A stretch of 64,000 nt of DNA from Dryocola sp051297175 (GCF_051297175.1 NZ_JBINNY010000001.1:3224001-3288000); one strand, 5' to 3'. Positions 1-9,186 are shown, counted from the stretch's first letter. The notes: generated from the letters alone by a model not told the origin. Numbers and translations are program-made.

Positions 1-371
1 ACGGGCCCAGGTAAGTAGACGTTTCGCAGTACAACTCCTGCAGGAGGAAATAAATAAACTTCCGGCCCCTTTAATAGCCTTAGCTCATGATTCTTTTCGC
101 CGTCGGTCCTGACAATGACTACGTCGGCGGTGACCGGTTTTTGTAGCCAAACTTCAAAAGGTGCGAGGCTTTCTCTGCCCGCAAGCAACCCCCAGCAGAG
201 GCTTAGCAACATTATTGCCGGATAGCGAAGAACCTGTTTACCTGGAGCGAGAAGACATAGCGCAACGGCCAGGAGCATTATGATGCCCGACAGACTGGGA
301 ATATCCGCCAGCCAAACCAGCGGCAATATCCCAGCGATAATGCAGATACAAAGCGCAGGAAAAGAAATCAC
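1..371 (-). CDS. comEC: ComEC/Rec2 family DNA-uptake channel protein, N-terminal part (runs off window)
   Basis: Partial gene: 123 codons are present and the rest lies beyond base 1. The frame opens with GTG at 371-369, preceded by a strong AAGGAGG ribosome-binding site five bases upstream. The visible part begins MISFPALCICIIAG and holds about two hydrophobic segments (residues 1-25 and 28-60), then a soluble stretch, as in the N-terminus of E. coli YcaI. The family forms the inner-membrane channel that takes single-stranded DNA into the cytoplasm. It follows ihfB on the same strand, the E. coli order (rpsA-ihfB-ycaI-msbA). Similarity to YcaI is moderate, and the assignment rests on position as well as sequence. 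Confidence 0.8.
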   Translation of the reverse strand, partial: MISFPALCICIIAGILPLVWLADIPSLSGIIMLLAVALCLLAPGKQVLRYPAIMLLSLCWGLLAGRESLAPFEVWLQKPVTADVVIVRTDGEKNHELRLLKGPEVYLFPPAGVVLRNVYLPGP

Positions 372-525
372 AGCAACCTCCTTGTTGGAGGAAGTGTGAC
401 GGGCCGGAATAGGCGTGTCAGCACAAAATAATGAAGCTTTAGAGAAGGTTTCCAACACTTCTCAAACATGGGACATCGTTACATAACGCTCTGCGAGGTC
501 TGCCGCAAATCCAAATCTCAGGCAT

Positions 526-555
526 AAAAAAACGGCACCCGTAGGTACCGTTTTT
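526..555 (-). terminator. Rho-independent terminator after ihfB
   Basis: A short stem (ACGG-ACC paired with GGT-CCGT, one mismatch, CGTA loop) is flanked by an A-run and a T-run, so on the minus strand it ends in seven U. It lies 20 bases past the ihfB stop and separates ihfB from comEC. Confidence 0.8.
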
Positions 556-574
556 GGCGTTTAAATCCGTGGAC

Positions 575-862
575 TCAATTGCCGTAAATATTGGCGCGGT
601 CACGTAGCTCTTTGCCTGGTTTAAAGTGAGGAACGTATTTACCTTCCAGATCCACTTTATCGCCAGTCTTAGGGTTACGTCCGGTGCGAGGAGCGCGATA
701 GTGTAAGGAGAAACTGCCGAAACCCCGGATTTCAATACGCTCGCCAAGGGCAAGAGTAGAGGCCATATGTTCCAACATCTCTTTCACTGCATCTTCCACT
801 GCTTTAGCAGGGATATGAGATTGCTGGGTTGCAAGTCTTTCAATCAATTCTGACTTGGTCAT
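575..862 (-). CDS. ihfB: Integration host factor subunit beta
   Basis: The 95-residue beta subunit of the IHF heterodimer, a nucleoid protein that bends DNA sharply at specific sites and acts in transcription, replication and recombination. The sequence is nearly identical to E. coli IhfB. The beta-arm motif GRNPKTGDKV (61-70) carries Pro-64, the residue that intercalates into DNA. The start follows a GGAGGAATC ribosome-binding site. It lies 90 bases downstream of rpsA on the same strand, as in E. coli, where it is transcribed both from rpsA and from its own promoters. The partner ihfA is elsewhere in the genome. Confidence 0.98.
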   Translation of the reverse strand: MTKSELIERLATQQSHIPAKAVEDAVKEMLEHMASTLALGERIEIRGFGSFSLHYRAPRTGRNPKTGDKVDLEGKYVPHFKPGKELRDRANIYGN

Positions 863-915
863 GATTCCTCCGGTTTCCTTTCAGGAAAATTAGCTTACAG
901 CTATCAATCGAACAA

Positions 916-933
916 GGGCGGCCGTAGCCGCCC
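916..933 (-). terminator. Intercistronic hairpin between rpsA and ihfB
   Basis: A perfect 7-bp stem GGGCGGC/GCCGCCC with CGTA loop lies 19 bases past the rpsA stop. On the minus strand it is followed by CTTGTT rather than a clean U-run. It may be a weak terminator or a stabilising 3' hairpin that allows read-through into ihfB. Confidence 0.45.
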
Positions 934-952
934 TGATTTAGCGCTCGGACGA

Positions 953-2626
953 TTACTCGCCTTTAGCTGCTTTGAATGCTTCAGCCATTGCGTTAGAGAA
1001 GTTGCCTTCTTCCTGTTTGTTGTTAACAGTCGCAATTGCATCTTTCTCGTCAGCTTCGTCTTTAGCACGAACAGACAGGCTCACAACACGGTTTTTACGA
1101 TCAACGCCGGTGAATTTAGCTTCAACGTCGTCGCCTACGTTCAGAACCAGAGTTGCATCTTCAACGCGGTCACGGGAAGCTTCAGAAGCACGCAGGTAGC
1201 CTTCTACGCCATCTGCTAATTCAACTGTAGCACCTTTCGCGTCAACTGCCGTTACTTTACCAGTAACGATAGTACCTTTCTTGTTCAGCGCAACGTAGTT
1301 GTTGAACGGATCTTCTGCGAGTTGTTTAACACCCAGGGAGATACGTTCGCGCTCTGCGTCAACCTGCAGAACCACAGCTGCGATTTCGTCGCCTTTTTTG
1401 TATTCACGTACTGCTTCTTCGCCTGCAACGTTCCAGGAGATGTCAGACAGGTGAACCAGGCCGTCGATGCCGCCGTCCAGGCCGATGAAGATACCGAAGT
1501 CAGTGATAGACTTGATTTTACCTTCAACGCGGTCGCCTTTGTTGTGGGTCTCAGCGAACTGCTGCCATGGGTTGTTTTTGCACTGTTTCAGGCCCAGGGA
1601 GATACGACGACGTTCTTCGTCGATATCCAGAACCATAACTTCCACTACGTCACCAACGTTAACAACTTTGGATGGGTGGATGTTTTTGTTGGTCCAGTCC
1701 ATTTCGGAAACGTGCACCAGGCCTTCAACGCCTTCTTCGATTTCAACGAAGCAGCCGTAGTCAGTCAGGTTGGTCACGCGGCCAGTCAGACGAGTACCTT
1801 CTGGGTAACGCTTAGCGATAGCTACCCATGGATCTTCGCCCAGCTGTTTCAGGCCCAGGGAAACACGAGTACGCTCACGGTCGAATTTCAGCACTTTAAC
1901 AGTGATTTCGTCGCCAACGTTCACGATTTCGCTTGGATGCTTAACGCGTTTCCATGCCATGTCAGTGATGTGCAGCAGGCCATCAACGCCGCCCAGATCA
2001 ACGAATGCACCGTAGTCAGTAAGGTTCTTAACGATACCTTTAACTTCCATGCCTTCCTGCAGGTTTTCCAGCAGCTGATCACGTTCTGCGCTGTTTTCAG
2101 ATTCGATAACAGCACGGCGAGAAACAACAACGTTGTTACGTTTCTGGTCAAGCTTGATTACTTTGAATTCAAGCTCTTTGCCTTCGAGGTGCAGAGTGTC
2201 GCGAACCGGACGAACGTCAACCAGGGAGCCTGGCAGGAACGCGCGAATACCGTTCAGCTCAACAGTGAAGCCACCTTTAACTTTGCCGTTGATAACACCG
2301 ACCACAGTCTCAGCTTCTTCGTAAGCTTTTTCCAGCGTGATCCAAGCTTCGTGACGCTTAGCTTTCTCACGGGACAGCAGAGTTTCGCCGAAGCCATCTT
2401 CAACTGCGTCCAGAGCAACATCAACTTCGTCGCCTACCTGGATTTCCAGTTCGCCAGCAGCGTTTTTGAATTGCTCAGCCGGAATGGCAGACTCAGATTT
2501 CAGACCGGCGTCAACCAGTACTACGTCTTTGTCGATAGCAACTACAACGCCACGAACGATGGAACCCGGACGGGTTTCGATTGTTTTCAGGGATTCTTCA
2601 AAGAGTTGAGCGAAAGATTCAGTCAT
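953..2626 (-). CDS. rpsA: 30S ribosomal protein S1
   Basis: Ribosomal protein S1 binds mRNA leaders and brings them to the 30S subunit; it is also a subunit of Q-beta-type replicases. The 557 residues equal the E. coli protein and contain six S1 (OB-fold) repeats at about 21-87, 105-171, 192-260, 277-347, 364-434 and 451-520. The last four are the typical RNA-binding repeats. The open frame extends five codons further upstream, but the conserved N-terminus MTESFAQLFEE fixes the start at 2626. No strong Shine-Dalgarno is seen there, as in E. coli, where a structured leader recruits ribosomes. It lies between cmk and ihfB, the standard order. Confidence 0.98.
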   Translation of the reverse strand: MTESFAQLFEESLKTIETRPGSIVRGVVVAIDKDVVLVDAGLKSESAIPAEQFKNAAGELEIQVGDEVDVALDAVEDGFGETLLSREKAKRHEAWITLEKAYEEAETVVGVINGKVKGGFTVELNGIRAFLPGSLVDVRPVRDTLHLEGKELEFKVIKLDQKRNNVVVSRRAVIESENSAERDQLLENLQEGMEVKGIVKNLTDYGAFVDLGGVDGLLHITDMAWKRVKHPSEIVNVGDEITVKVLKFDRERTRVSLGLKQLGEDPWVAIAKRYPEGTRLTGRVTNLTDYGCFVEIEEGVEGLVHVSEMDWTNKNIHPSKVVNVGDVVEVMVLDIDEERRRISLGLKQCKNNPWQQFAETHNKGDRVEGKIKSITDFGIFIGLDGGIDGLVHLSDISWNVAGEEAVREYKKGDEIAAVVLQVDAERERISLGVKQLAEDPFNNYVALNKKGTIVTGKVTAVDAKGATVELADGVEGYLRASEASRDRVEDATLVLNVGDDVEAKFTGVDRKNRVVSLSVRAKDEADEKDAIATVNNKQEEGNFSNAMAEAFKAAKGE

Positions 2627-2827
2627 GTTGTTAATCTTCAAGGTTCTTTAGTTTAACGTCCATTTAGCGTCCCGCCGAATGGGGTTGTTTCACATACCCC
2701 GCCATTGGCTCCATGCCGACAGGGTTCTTGTTACAGGGGGCAAATTTTACCCGATCTGTAGTGATATCGCCATGGCAATATCATGACAAATATGACAAAA
2801 AACACGCCATCACTTATTCGGATAGCG
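2627..2827 (-). promoter_or_regulatory. rpsA leader and promoter region
   Basis: A 201-base gap between cmk and rpsA. In E. coli the corresponding leader folds into hairpins that replace a Shine-Dalgarno sequence and are bound by S1 for autogenous control. Short GC hairpins and a weak ribosome-binding site here are consistent with that, but I did not fold the RNA. No gene is seen. Confidence 0.4.
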
Positions 2828-3508
2828 TTAAGAAGCTAACACTTCTTGGGCGTAGGCCAGTGCGCGCTCGATAACTTCGTCTATCGACATGCTGGTGGAA
2901 TCCAGCACTAAAGCGTCTGCCGCAGGGACCAACGGTGCTACGGGCCGGTTACGATCGCGATCGTCGCGCTCTTTTATTTCGGCCAAAAGCCGCTCAAAGT
3001 TAACACTAAAGCCCTTTTCCTGCAACTGTAGCATACGCCTGTGAGCACGCTCTTCGGAGGATGCGTCAAGGAATATTTTTACCGGCGCATCCGGGAATAC
3101 CACCGTTCCCATGTCTCGGCCATCGGCGATTAAGCCGGGCGCTTCACGGAAGGCACGCTGGCGGCGCAGTAAAGCTTCGCGGACGCGAGGAAATGCCGCG
3201 ATTTGCGATGCCGCATTCGCCACTTCCTGGGTGCGGATTTCACCGCTGACATCTTCGCCTTCCAGAATCACTTCCAGATTGCCGTTTGTGGAAACAAACC
3301 GCACGTCAAGGTGCGCAGCCAGAGGAACCAGCGCCTCTTCCGATGCGACATCAACCTGATGATGCAGCGCGGCTAAAGCCAGCACGCGATAGATTGCGCC
3401 GGAGTCGAGCAGATGCCACTGCAATGCTTCCGCCATTGCCTTACACAGCGTGCCCTTACCTGCGCCGCTTGGGCCATCAATTGTTATTACCGGGGCGGGT
3501 GCCGTCAT
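2828..3508 (-). CDS. cmk: Cytidylate kinase
   Basis: CMP/dCMP kinase uses ATP to make CDP and dCDP, recycling nucleotides from RNA and lipid turnover. The 226 residues (E. coli 227) carry the P-loop GPSGAGKG at about 12-19, the bacterial CMP-binding insert in the middle, and the RDxGTVVFP-type motif (DGRDMGTVVFP). The start follows AAGGAGAGAAAG. It lies upstream of rpsA on the same strand, a very conserved pairing. Confidence 0.97.
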   Translation of the reverse strand: MTAPAPVITIDGPSGAGKGTLCKAMAEALQWHLLDSGAIYRVLALAALHHQVDVASEEALVPLAAHLDVRFVSTNGNLEVILEGEDVSGEIRTQEVANAASQIAAFPRVREALLRRQRAFREAPGLIADGRDMGTVVFPDAPVKIFLDASSEERAHRRMLQLQEKGFSVNFERLLAEIKERDDRDRNRPVAPLVPAADALVLDSTSMSIDEVIERALAYAQEVLAS

Positions 3509-3673
3509 CTTTCTCTCCTTCTCGCTGGGTCGCGGGGCCTAAAACGTGAACGCCGCGCATTATACGCCGCAACCGGCCGGACCGTTATCTTTCCGGCTAA
3601 ATATCCTGGGGAAACAGGCTGAGTGTAGAAGATTTGCGCAACATCGTTGTAAGGAAACGTAGGCAGATGAGAA

Positions 3674-3695
3674 AACCGCATCGAATGATGCGGTT
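3674..3695 (-). terminator. Terminator after aroA
   Basis: A perfect 9-bp stem (AACCGCATC/GATGCGGTT, 4-base loop) lies 10 bases past the aroA stop. On the minus strand it runs into TTTTC. Confidence 0.75.
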
Positions 3696-3704
3696 AGCAG
3701 GAAT

Positions 3705-4991
3705 TTAAGCGAGAGTACTGATACGAGCGAGCTGCTCGAAATAGTCCGGGAAGGTTTTCGCCGTACATTTGGGGTCGAGAATAGTTACCGGGGTGTCAGA
3801 CAATGCCACTAGAGAAAAACACATCGCCATGCGGTGATCGTTATAGGTACCAATTTCAGCGTTCTGTAGCTTAACGGGCGGCGTAACGGAGATGTAATCC
3901 TCCCCCTCTTCAACAACGGCACCGACTTTACGCAGCTCGGTTGCCATCGCCGACAGGCGGTCGGTTTCTTTTACGCGCCAGTTGTAGATATTGCGTAACG
4001 TGGTAGTGCCTTTTGCGAAAAGAGCCGCCGTTGCGATGGTCATTGCCGCGTCGGGAATATGGTTCATATCCATATCGATTGCGTTGAGCTCGCCGCGTTC
4101 ACAAGAGATAAAATCGTCTCCCCAGGTGATTTTAGCGCCCATTTTTTCCAGCACATCGGCAAAACGAATATCGCCCTGCACGCTATTACGGCCGATACCG
4201 GTCACTTTCACCGTGCCCCCTTTAATTGCGCCAGCGGCAAGGAAATAGGACGCTGAGGAAGCATCACCTTCAACCAGGTATGCGCCAGGAGACTGATAGT
4301 TCTGGCCGCCGCGAATAACGAAGCTACGATAGTCACGGTTTTCAACGCTAACGCCGAAGGTTGCCATCAGGTGCAGCGTAATATCGATGTAGGGCTTGGA
4401 TACCAGCTCACCTTTGATAGTGATTTCTGTGTCGTTCGCCGCCAACGGGGCGGTCATCAGGAGGGCCGTCAGGAATTGGCTCGATACGCTGCCGTCTACC
4501 GCAACTTTTCCACCGGTAAAACCGCCGCATAAACGTAACGGCGGATAGTTTTCTTCTTCAAGATATTCAATTTGCGCGCCGCCTTGGCGAAGAGCATCGA
4601 CCAGATGGCCAATCGGGCGCTCTTTCATACGCGGCTCGCCGGTTAGCACGATATTGTTATTACCAAGACATAAGGCTGCGGCCAGCGGGCGCATTGCCGT
4701 GCCCGCATTACCCAGGAATAGCTCGAGATCGCCGGATGCCACCAGCGGGCCGCCCACGCCGGTTACTTTGCAGCGTGTGCGATCTTCTGAAAGTGAATAG
4801 CTGACGCCCAAAGCTTTCAGCGCGTTAAGCATGTGACGAACATCATCGCTGTCCAGCAGGTTGGTCAGTTCAGTCGTGCCTTTTGCCAATGCAGCCAGCA
4901 GCAAAGCACGGTTAGAGACGCTTTTAGAGCCAGGAAGATTAATGGTGCCGTCGACGAGCGCGATGGGTTGTAACGTCAGGGATTCCAACAT
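3705..4991 (-). CDS. aroA: 3-phosphoshikimate 1-carboxyvinyltransferase (EPSP synthase)
   Basis: The sixth step of the shikimate pathway joins phosphoenolpyruvate to shikimate 3-phosphate. The 428 residues (E. coli 427) begin MLESLTLQP, one residue longer than E. coli at the N-terminus. Substrate-binding LPGSKSVSNRAL lies at 19-30, and NAGTAMRP at 95-102 keeps the Gly and Pro typical of class I, glyphosate-sensitive enzymes. RVKETDRLSAM is near the C-terminus. It lies 76 bases downstream of serC in the classic serC-aroA operon, with a hairpin in the gap. Confidence 0.98.
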   Translation of the reverse strand: MLESLTLQPIALVDGTINLPGSKSVSNRALLLAALAKGTTELTNLLDSDDVRHMLNALKALGVSYSLSEDRTRCKVTGVGGPLVASGDLELFLGNAGTAMRPLAAALCLGNNNIVLTGEPRMKERPIGHLVDALRQGGAQIEYLEEENYPPLRLCGGFTGGKVAVDGSVSSQFLTALLMTAPLAANDTEITIKGELVSKPYIDITLHLMATFGVSVENRDYRSFVIRGGQNYQSPGAYLVEGDASSASYFLAAGAIKGGTVKVTGIGRNSVQGDIRFADVLEKMGAKITWGDDFISCERGELNAIDMDMNHIPDAAMTIATAALFAKGTTTLRNIYNWRVKETDRLSAMATELRKVGAVVEEGEDYISVTPPVKLQNAEIGTYNDHRMAMCFSLVALSDTPVTILDPKCTAKTFPDYFEQLARISTLA

Positions 4992-5023
4992 GGGGAAGAT
5001 ACTCTCAAATCAAACAGAAAATA

Positions 5024-5046
5024 CCCCGCAGGTTCGACCCGCGGGG
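5024..5046 (-). terminator. Intra-operon hairpin between serC and aroA
   Basis: CCCCGC, mismatch, GGT, TCG loop, ACC, mismatch, GCGGGG, followed on the minus strand by TATTTTCTG. It looks like a partial terminator or attenuator lowering aroA expression relative to serC. Confidence 0.6.
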
Positions 5047-5067
5047 AGAATAGCTACGTGCGACAGA

Positions 5068-6153
5068 TTACCCGTGGCGACGTTCGAAGTTAACCATAAA
5101 GTCAGTCAGCGCTTGAACGCCTTCCAGCGGCATGGCGTTGTAGATTGAAGCGCGCATTCCGCCTACCACCCGGTGGCCTTTCAGAGCGTGCAAACCGGCA
5201 GCAAAAGATTCTTCCAGGAAGAGTTTATCCAGGCCGCTGTCTGCCAGCTGGAACGGCACGTTCATGCGGGAACGGTTAGCCGGGGCGACATCATTGCGGT
5301 AGAAATCGCTGCTATCAATCACGCCATAAAGCAGGTCTGCTTTTGCCTGGTTGATTTTGTCCATTGCCGCTACGCCACCCTGCTCTTTCAGCCATTTGAA
5401 CACCAGGCCTGAGAGATACCAGGCGAAGGTCGGCGGCGTGTTAAACATAGAGTCGTTATCGTTTAGCACCGTGTAATCGATAATCGACGGACAAGACTGA
5501 TGGGCTTTACCAAGCAGATCCTCGCGCACGATAACGATCGTAAGGCCTGCTGGGCCAATGTTTTTCTGCGCGCCAGCGTAGATCACGCCAAAGCGGCTCA
5601 CGTCTAACGGCTGGGACAAAATAGTTGAAGAAAAGTCTGCCGTAACCACCGCCTTGCCGAAATCAGGCGTTTCATGGATAGCGATGCCGTCGATAGTTTC
5701 GTTCGGACAATAGTGCAGATAGGCGCTTTCTTCGGACACCTGCCATTCGCTCATTGGGCGGATAGCACGCAGGCCGTCAACGGTGATTTTTGCATCAAAG
5801 ACGTTTGGCGTGAGGTATTTATGCGCTTCTTTTACCGCGCTGTTAGCCCAGTAGCCGCCGTCAACATAGTCCGCGGTTTTCTTGTCGCCAAGCAGGTTTA
5901 AAGGAATACCGGCAAACTGGCCGCGGCCACCGCCGTGGCAGAATAAAACTTTATAGTTCGAGGGGATTTGCAGCAGATCGCGAAAATCCTTTTCAGCCTC
6001 TTCGGCTACCTGAATAAACTCTTTGCTACGGTGGCTAATCTCCATAACGGAGGTGCCTAAGCCATTCCAGTCGCAAAGTTCGTGCTGCGCGCGACGAAGC
6101 ACTTCAGCCGGCAGCATCGCTGGACCGGAACTAAAATTGTAAACCTGAGTCAT
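5068..6153 (-). CDS. serC: Phosphoserine/phosphohydroxythreonine aminotransferase
   Basis: A PLP enzyme that transfers an amino group from glutamate to 3-phosphohydroxypyruvate (serine synthesis) and to the related intermediate of pyridoxal phosphate synthesis. The 361 residues (E. coli 362) begin with the family motif MTQVYNFSSGPA. The PLP-binding lysine is Lys-197 in AGAQKNIGPAG. The start follows GAGGGGAA. It is the first gene of the serC-aroA operon. In E. coli the operon is Lrp-controlled, and lrp itself lies in this window. Confidence 0.97.
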   Translation of the reverse strand: MTQVYNFSSGPAMLPAEVLRRAQHELCDWNGLGTSVMEISHRSKEFIQVAEEAEKDFRDLLQIPSNYKVLFCHGGGRGQFAGIPLNLLGDKKTADYVDGGYWANSAVKEAHKYLTPNVFDAKITVDGLRAIRPMSEWQVSEESAYLHYCPNETIDGIAIHETPDFGKAVVTADFSSTILSQPLDVSRFGVIYAGAQKNIGPAGLTIVIVREDLLGKAHQSCPSIIDYTVLNDNDSMFNTPPTFAWYLSGLVFKWLKEQGGVAAMDKINQAKADLLYGVIDSSDFYRNDVAPANRSRMNVPFQLADSGLDKLFLEESFAAGLHALKGHRVVGGMRASIYNAMPLEGVQALTDFMVNFERRHG

Positions 6154-6313
6154 TTCCCCTCACCCTGCTTGTAGCAATAAGTTTTTATGCGTCATCGGTT
6201 TTATCACTCACTTGCGGAGCCTGCAATGGTTAATCCGGCATGGTGCGGGAATGTGCGCAAAATCACACAATACAATTCACCAGCTAGCCGAAGAAATACA
6301 CTATTTACCCCCA

Positions 6314-7006
6314 TCAGGTGACGCGGGTAGCGGTACAGGCCTTAATCCAGACGTGGTGATCGCAGCGCGGACACGCGGCTTTTTCACCCGCGTTGAAGGT
6401 GACGACTTCGCTGCAGTGAATGCACGCGTAGTCAGCGTCTTCAGGTGCTCGCACGACTCGCTCAGTGCAAGGTTCGGGCAAGATCGACAGGCCGGGCTTA
6501 ACGAGATGATCGGGAAAGAAGTAAACGCTTATTTGCCCGTTCGTTTCGAGAATGGCCAACCGCACCTGGCCTAAGTGCTCAACACCCCGCAGGCGCAGTT
6601 CCATAAAGAATTCGAATTCGGTCATGTTCTGGGACTGCATTTTCTCCCAGGCAAACTCCCCTTCTTCTATTATTACCGCAGGTTTGCCCTCAAGAAGCTT
6701 TTCAAGCTTCTCACTGTGGCTCATCAACCACATGACCAGACGATAAAGGCAGGCAAGCGTAATAAACACTACGAAAACCGGCAGCATTGGCACATCGTGA
6801 TAGAACGCAACGTCCCCCGCAGCCGAACCGAGGGTAAGGATGATCAGCACTTCAAAGAGTGACATTTGGCGTACGCCGCGTCGCCCGGTAATTTTCAGAA
6901 ATAGAAATACCAATATAAAGGTGTAAAGGCTGCGAACAGCGACTTCCCACAAAAAATCCGGCGGCATTTCGTCGAACGCCATACGTTGTAAATCGAAGGT
7001 CTTCAT
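6314..7006 (-). CDS. ycaP: DUF421 inner-membrane protein YcaP
   Basis: A 230-residue protein with two or three membrane segments in the first 85 residues (one near 25-42, others near 50-85), then a soluble DUF421 (YetF-like) domain. The biochemical function is unknown. The C-terminus has Cys-195/Cys-198 and Cys-212/Cys-215, a CX2C-X13-CX2C arrangement like a zinc ribbon. The open frame starts four codons upstream, but MKTFDLQRMAF matches E. coli YcaP and gives the same length. The site GGTGGAG precedes it. It is divergent from ycaO with 138 bases between starts. Confidence 0.9.
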   Translation of the reverse strand: MKTFDLQRMAFDEMPPDFLWEVAVRSLYTFILVFLFLKITGRRGVRQMSLFEVLIILTLGSAAGDVAFYHDVPMLPVFVVFITLACLYRLVMWLMSHSEKLEKLLEGKPAVIIEEGEFAWEKMQSQNMTEFEFFMELRLRGVEHLGQVRLAILETNGQISVYFFPDHLVKPGLSILPEPCTERVVRAPEDADYACIHCSEVVTFNAGEKAACPRCDHHVWIKACTATRVT

Positions 7007-7144
7007 TTTCTCCACCATAACAGTATGTTACTGAGCGTAAGCATAGCCTGTTATGCTAGCTTCGCCTGCATAATGCTGACGATAGCGTCGGCCTGTTAAA
7101 ACCCGTATCATTGCGCGCTTTGCGTACGACAAAAGTGAACTCTC

Positions 7145-8908
7145 ATGACTCAAACCTTTATTCCTGGCAAAGATGCCGCACTGGAAGATTCCATCGCTCG
7201 CTTCCAAAAACAGCTCACCGATCTCGGCTTTAATATAGAAGAAGCTTCCTGGCTGAACCCGGTCCCTAACGTTTGGTCGGTTCATATTCGTGATAAAGAC
7301 AGCGCGCTTTGCTTCACCAACGGTAAAGGCGCCACCAAAAAAGCAGCGTTAGCCTCGGCGCTGGGTGAGTATTTCGAACGTCTTTCCACCAACTATTTCT
7401 TTGCTGATTTCTGGCTGGGGAAAACCATCGCCAACGGCCCGTTCGTGCATTATCCGAATGAGAAATGGTTCCCGATCCCTGAAGACGAACAGCTGCCTGC
7501 TGGCATTCTCGACGATCGCCTGCGCGCGTTTTACGATCCGGAAAACGAACTGACCGCCGGTATGCTTATCGACCTGCAGTCCGGTAACGAAGAACGCGGT
7601 ATCTGCGCGCTACCGTTTACCCGCCAGTCCGACCTTCAGACCGTCTATATACCGATGAACATCATTGGCAACCTTTACGTTTCTAACGGCATGTCCGCCG
7701 GGAATACCGCCAACGAAGCCCGTGTTCAGGGACTGTCCGAAGTGTTCGAACGACACATCAAAAACCGTATCATTGCTGAAAGCATCAGCCTGCCGGAGAT
7801 TCCGCAGGAAGTGTTGGCGCGTTATCCGGGCGTTGTGGAGTCTATCGCCAAGCTCGAAGCAGAAGGTTTCCCTATCTTTGCTTACGACGGTTCGCTCGGC
7901 GGCAAGCATCCGGTTATCTGCGTTGTGCTGTTCAACCCCGCGAACGGCACCTGCTTCGCTTCCTTCGGCGCGCACCCTGACTTCGGCGTGGCGCTTGAGC
8001 GTACCGTTACCGAACTGCTGCAGGGCCGTGGCCTGAAAGACCTGGATGTCTTTACCCCGCCGACCTTTGACGATGAAGAAGTTGCGGAACACGCTAACCT
8101 TGAAACCCACTTCATCGATTCAAGCGGCCTGATCTCATGGGATATGTTCAAGCAGGACGCGGACTACCCGTTCGTTGACTGGAGCTTCTCCGGCAGCACA
8201 GAAGAAGAGTTCGCTACGCTGATGGCTATCTTCAACGCGGAAGACCAGGAAGTGTATATCGCGGATTACCAGCACCTGGACGTCTACGCCTGCCGCATCA
8301 TCGTTCCGGGCATGTCTGACATCTATCCTGCTGAAGACCTGCTGCTCGCCAACAACAATATGGGCTATCACCTGCGTGAAACCATTCTTGCTTTACCCGG
8401 CAGCGAATGGGAAAAAGAGGACTATCTGGATCTGATCTCCCAGCTTGATGAAGAAGGCCACGATGATTTTACCCGCGTGCGTGAGCTGCTTGGCCTGGCA
8501 ACAGGCAAAGACAACGGCTGGTATACGCTGCGGATTGGCGAATTGAAGGCAATGCTAGCGCTGGCCGGTGGCGACCTTGACCAGGCGCTGATCTGGACCG
8601 AATGGACCATGGAGTTCAACGCCTCCATCTTTAGCGCTGAGCGTGCAAACTACTACCGCTGCCTCCAGACCCTGCTGTTACTGGCGCTGGAAGAAGATCG
8701 CCAGCCGCTGCAATACCTGAACGCGTTTGTTCGTATGTATGGTGCCGAAACCGTGGAAGCAGCAAGTGCAGCGCTTAGCGGCGAATCTGCTTTCTACGGC
8801 CTTCAGGCGGTAGATAGCGATCTTAAGGCTTTCCCGGCGCACCAGGCCCTGTTAGCCGCTTACGAAAAATTACAACGCGCTAAAGCGCGTTTCTGGGAAG
8901 TTAACTAA
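7145..8908 (+). CDS. ycaO: YcaO, YcaO-domain protein (beta-methylthiolation accessory factor)
   Basis: The 587 residues (E. coli 586) have an N-terminal ATP-dependent YcaO domain to about residue 400 and a C-terminal tetratricopeptide-like region. YcaO-fold proteins activate amide carbonyls with ATP, for example in thiazole/oxazole peptide maturation. The stand-alone enterobacterial protein is instead linked to RimO in methylthiolation of ribosomal protein S12 Asp-88. No precursor peptide or partner dehydrogenase is nearby, so a natural-product role is not supported here. It is a single gene with its own terminator (8956-8984), upstream of focA as in E. coli. Confidence 0.95.
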   Translation: MTQTFIPGKDAALEDSIARFQKQLTDLGFNIEEASWLNPVPNVWSVHIRDKDSALCFTNGKGATKKAALASALGEYFERLSTNYFFADFWLGKTIANGPFVHYPNEKWFPIPEDEQLPAGILDDRLRAFYDPENELTAGMLIDLQSGNEERGICALPFTRQSDLQTVYIPMNIIGNLYVSNGMSAGNTANEARVQGLSEVFERHIKNRIIAESISLPEIPQEVLARYPGVVESIAKLEAEGFPIFAYDGSLGGKHPVICVVLFNPANGTCFASFGAHPDFGVALERTVTELLQGRGLKDLDVFTPPTFDDEEVAEHANLETHFIDSSGLISWDMFKQDADYPFVDWSFSGSTEEEFATLMAIFNAEDQEVYIADYQHLDVYACRIIVPGMSDIYPAEDLLLANNNMGYHLRETILALPGSEWEKEDYLDLISQLDEEGHDDFTRVRELLGLATGKDNGWYTLRIGELKAMLALAGGDLDQALIWTEWTMEFNASIFSAERANYYRCLQTLLLLALEEDRQPLQYLNAFVRMYGAETVEAASAALSGESAFYGLQAVDSDLKAFPAHQALLAAYEKLQRAKARFWEVN

Positions 8909-8955
8909 CTGATACTTTTCAGAGGATGCGCGAATAGCGCGGCTTGAGCTATATT

Positions 8956-8984
8956 AAGGGGCAATTTTAATTGCCCCTTGTTTT
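8956..8984 (+). terminator. Terminator after ycaO
   Basis: A perfect 11-bp stem AAGGGGCAATT/AATTGCCCCTT with a 2-base loop, followed by GTTTTT. Confidence 0.9.
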
Positions 8985-9186
8985 TATTACGGTCAAAATA
9001 ATTCCATATGTAGCCAATCAGTTAAATGCCAGTGAAATATTTGGGGATTAATCTATAAATATTGTTGCTATTATTTTGAATTACTCCGTTTTAATTAACC
9101 CAGGAAAGGAGCGAAGCGACTAAAATTCAAATTACCTTATAATATTTAAACTTTATTTTTATTGGGATAATCAGTAACTTAGGTTG

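Noticed and set aside
1322..2656. 444-codon open frame antisense to rpsA
   Set aside because: It mirrors a highly biased ribosomal protein gene. Its translation (rich in Phe, Gln, Asn and Val) has no recognisable domain and no ribosome-binding site. A codon-bias shadow.
7145..8908. Thiazole/oxazole-modified peptide (YcaO) biosynthesis cluster
   Set aside because: No precursor peptide, dehydrogenase or exporter is adjacent. The protein is the stand-alone enterobacterial YcaO linked to RimO.
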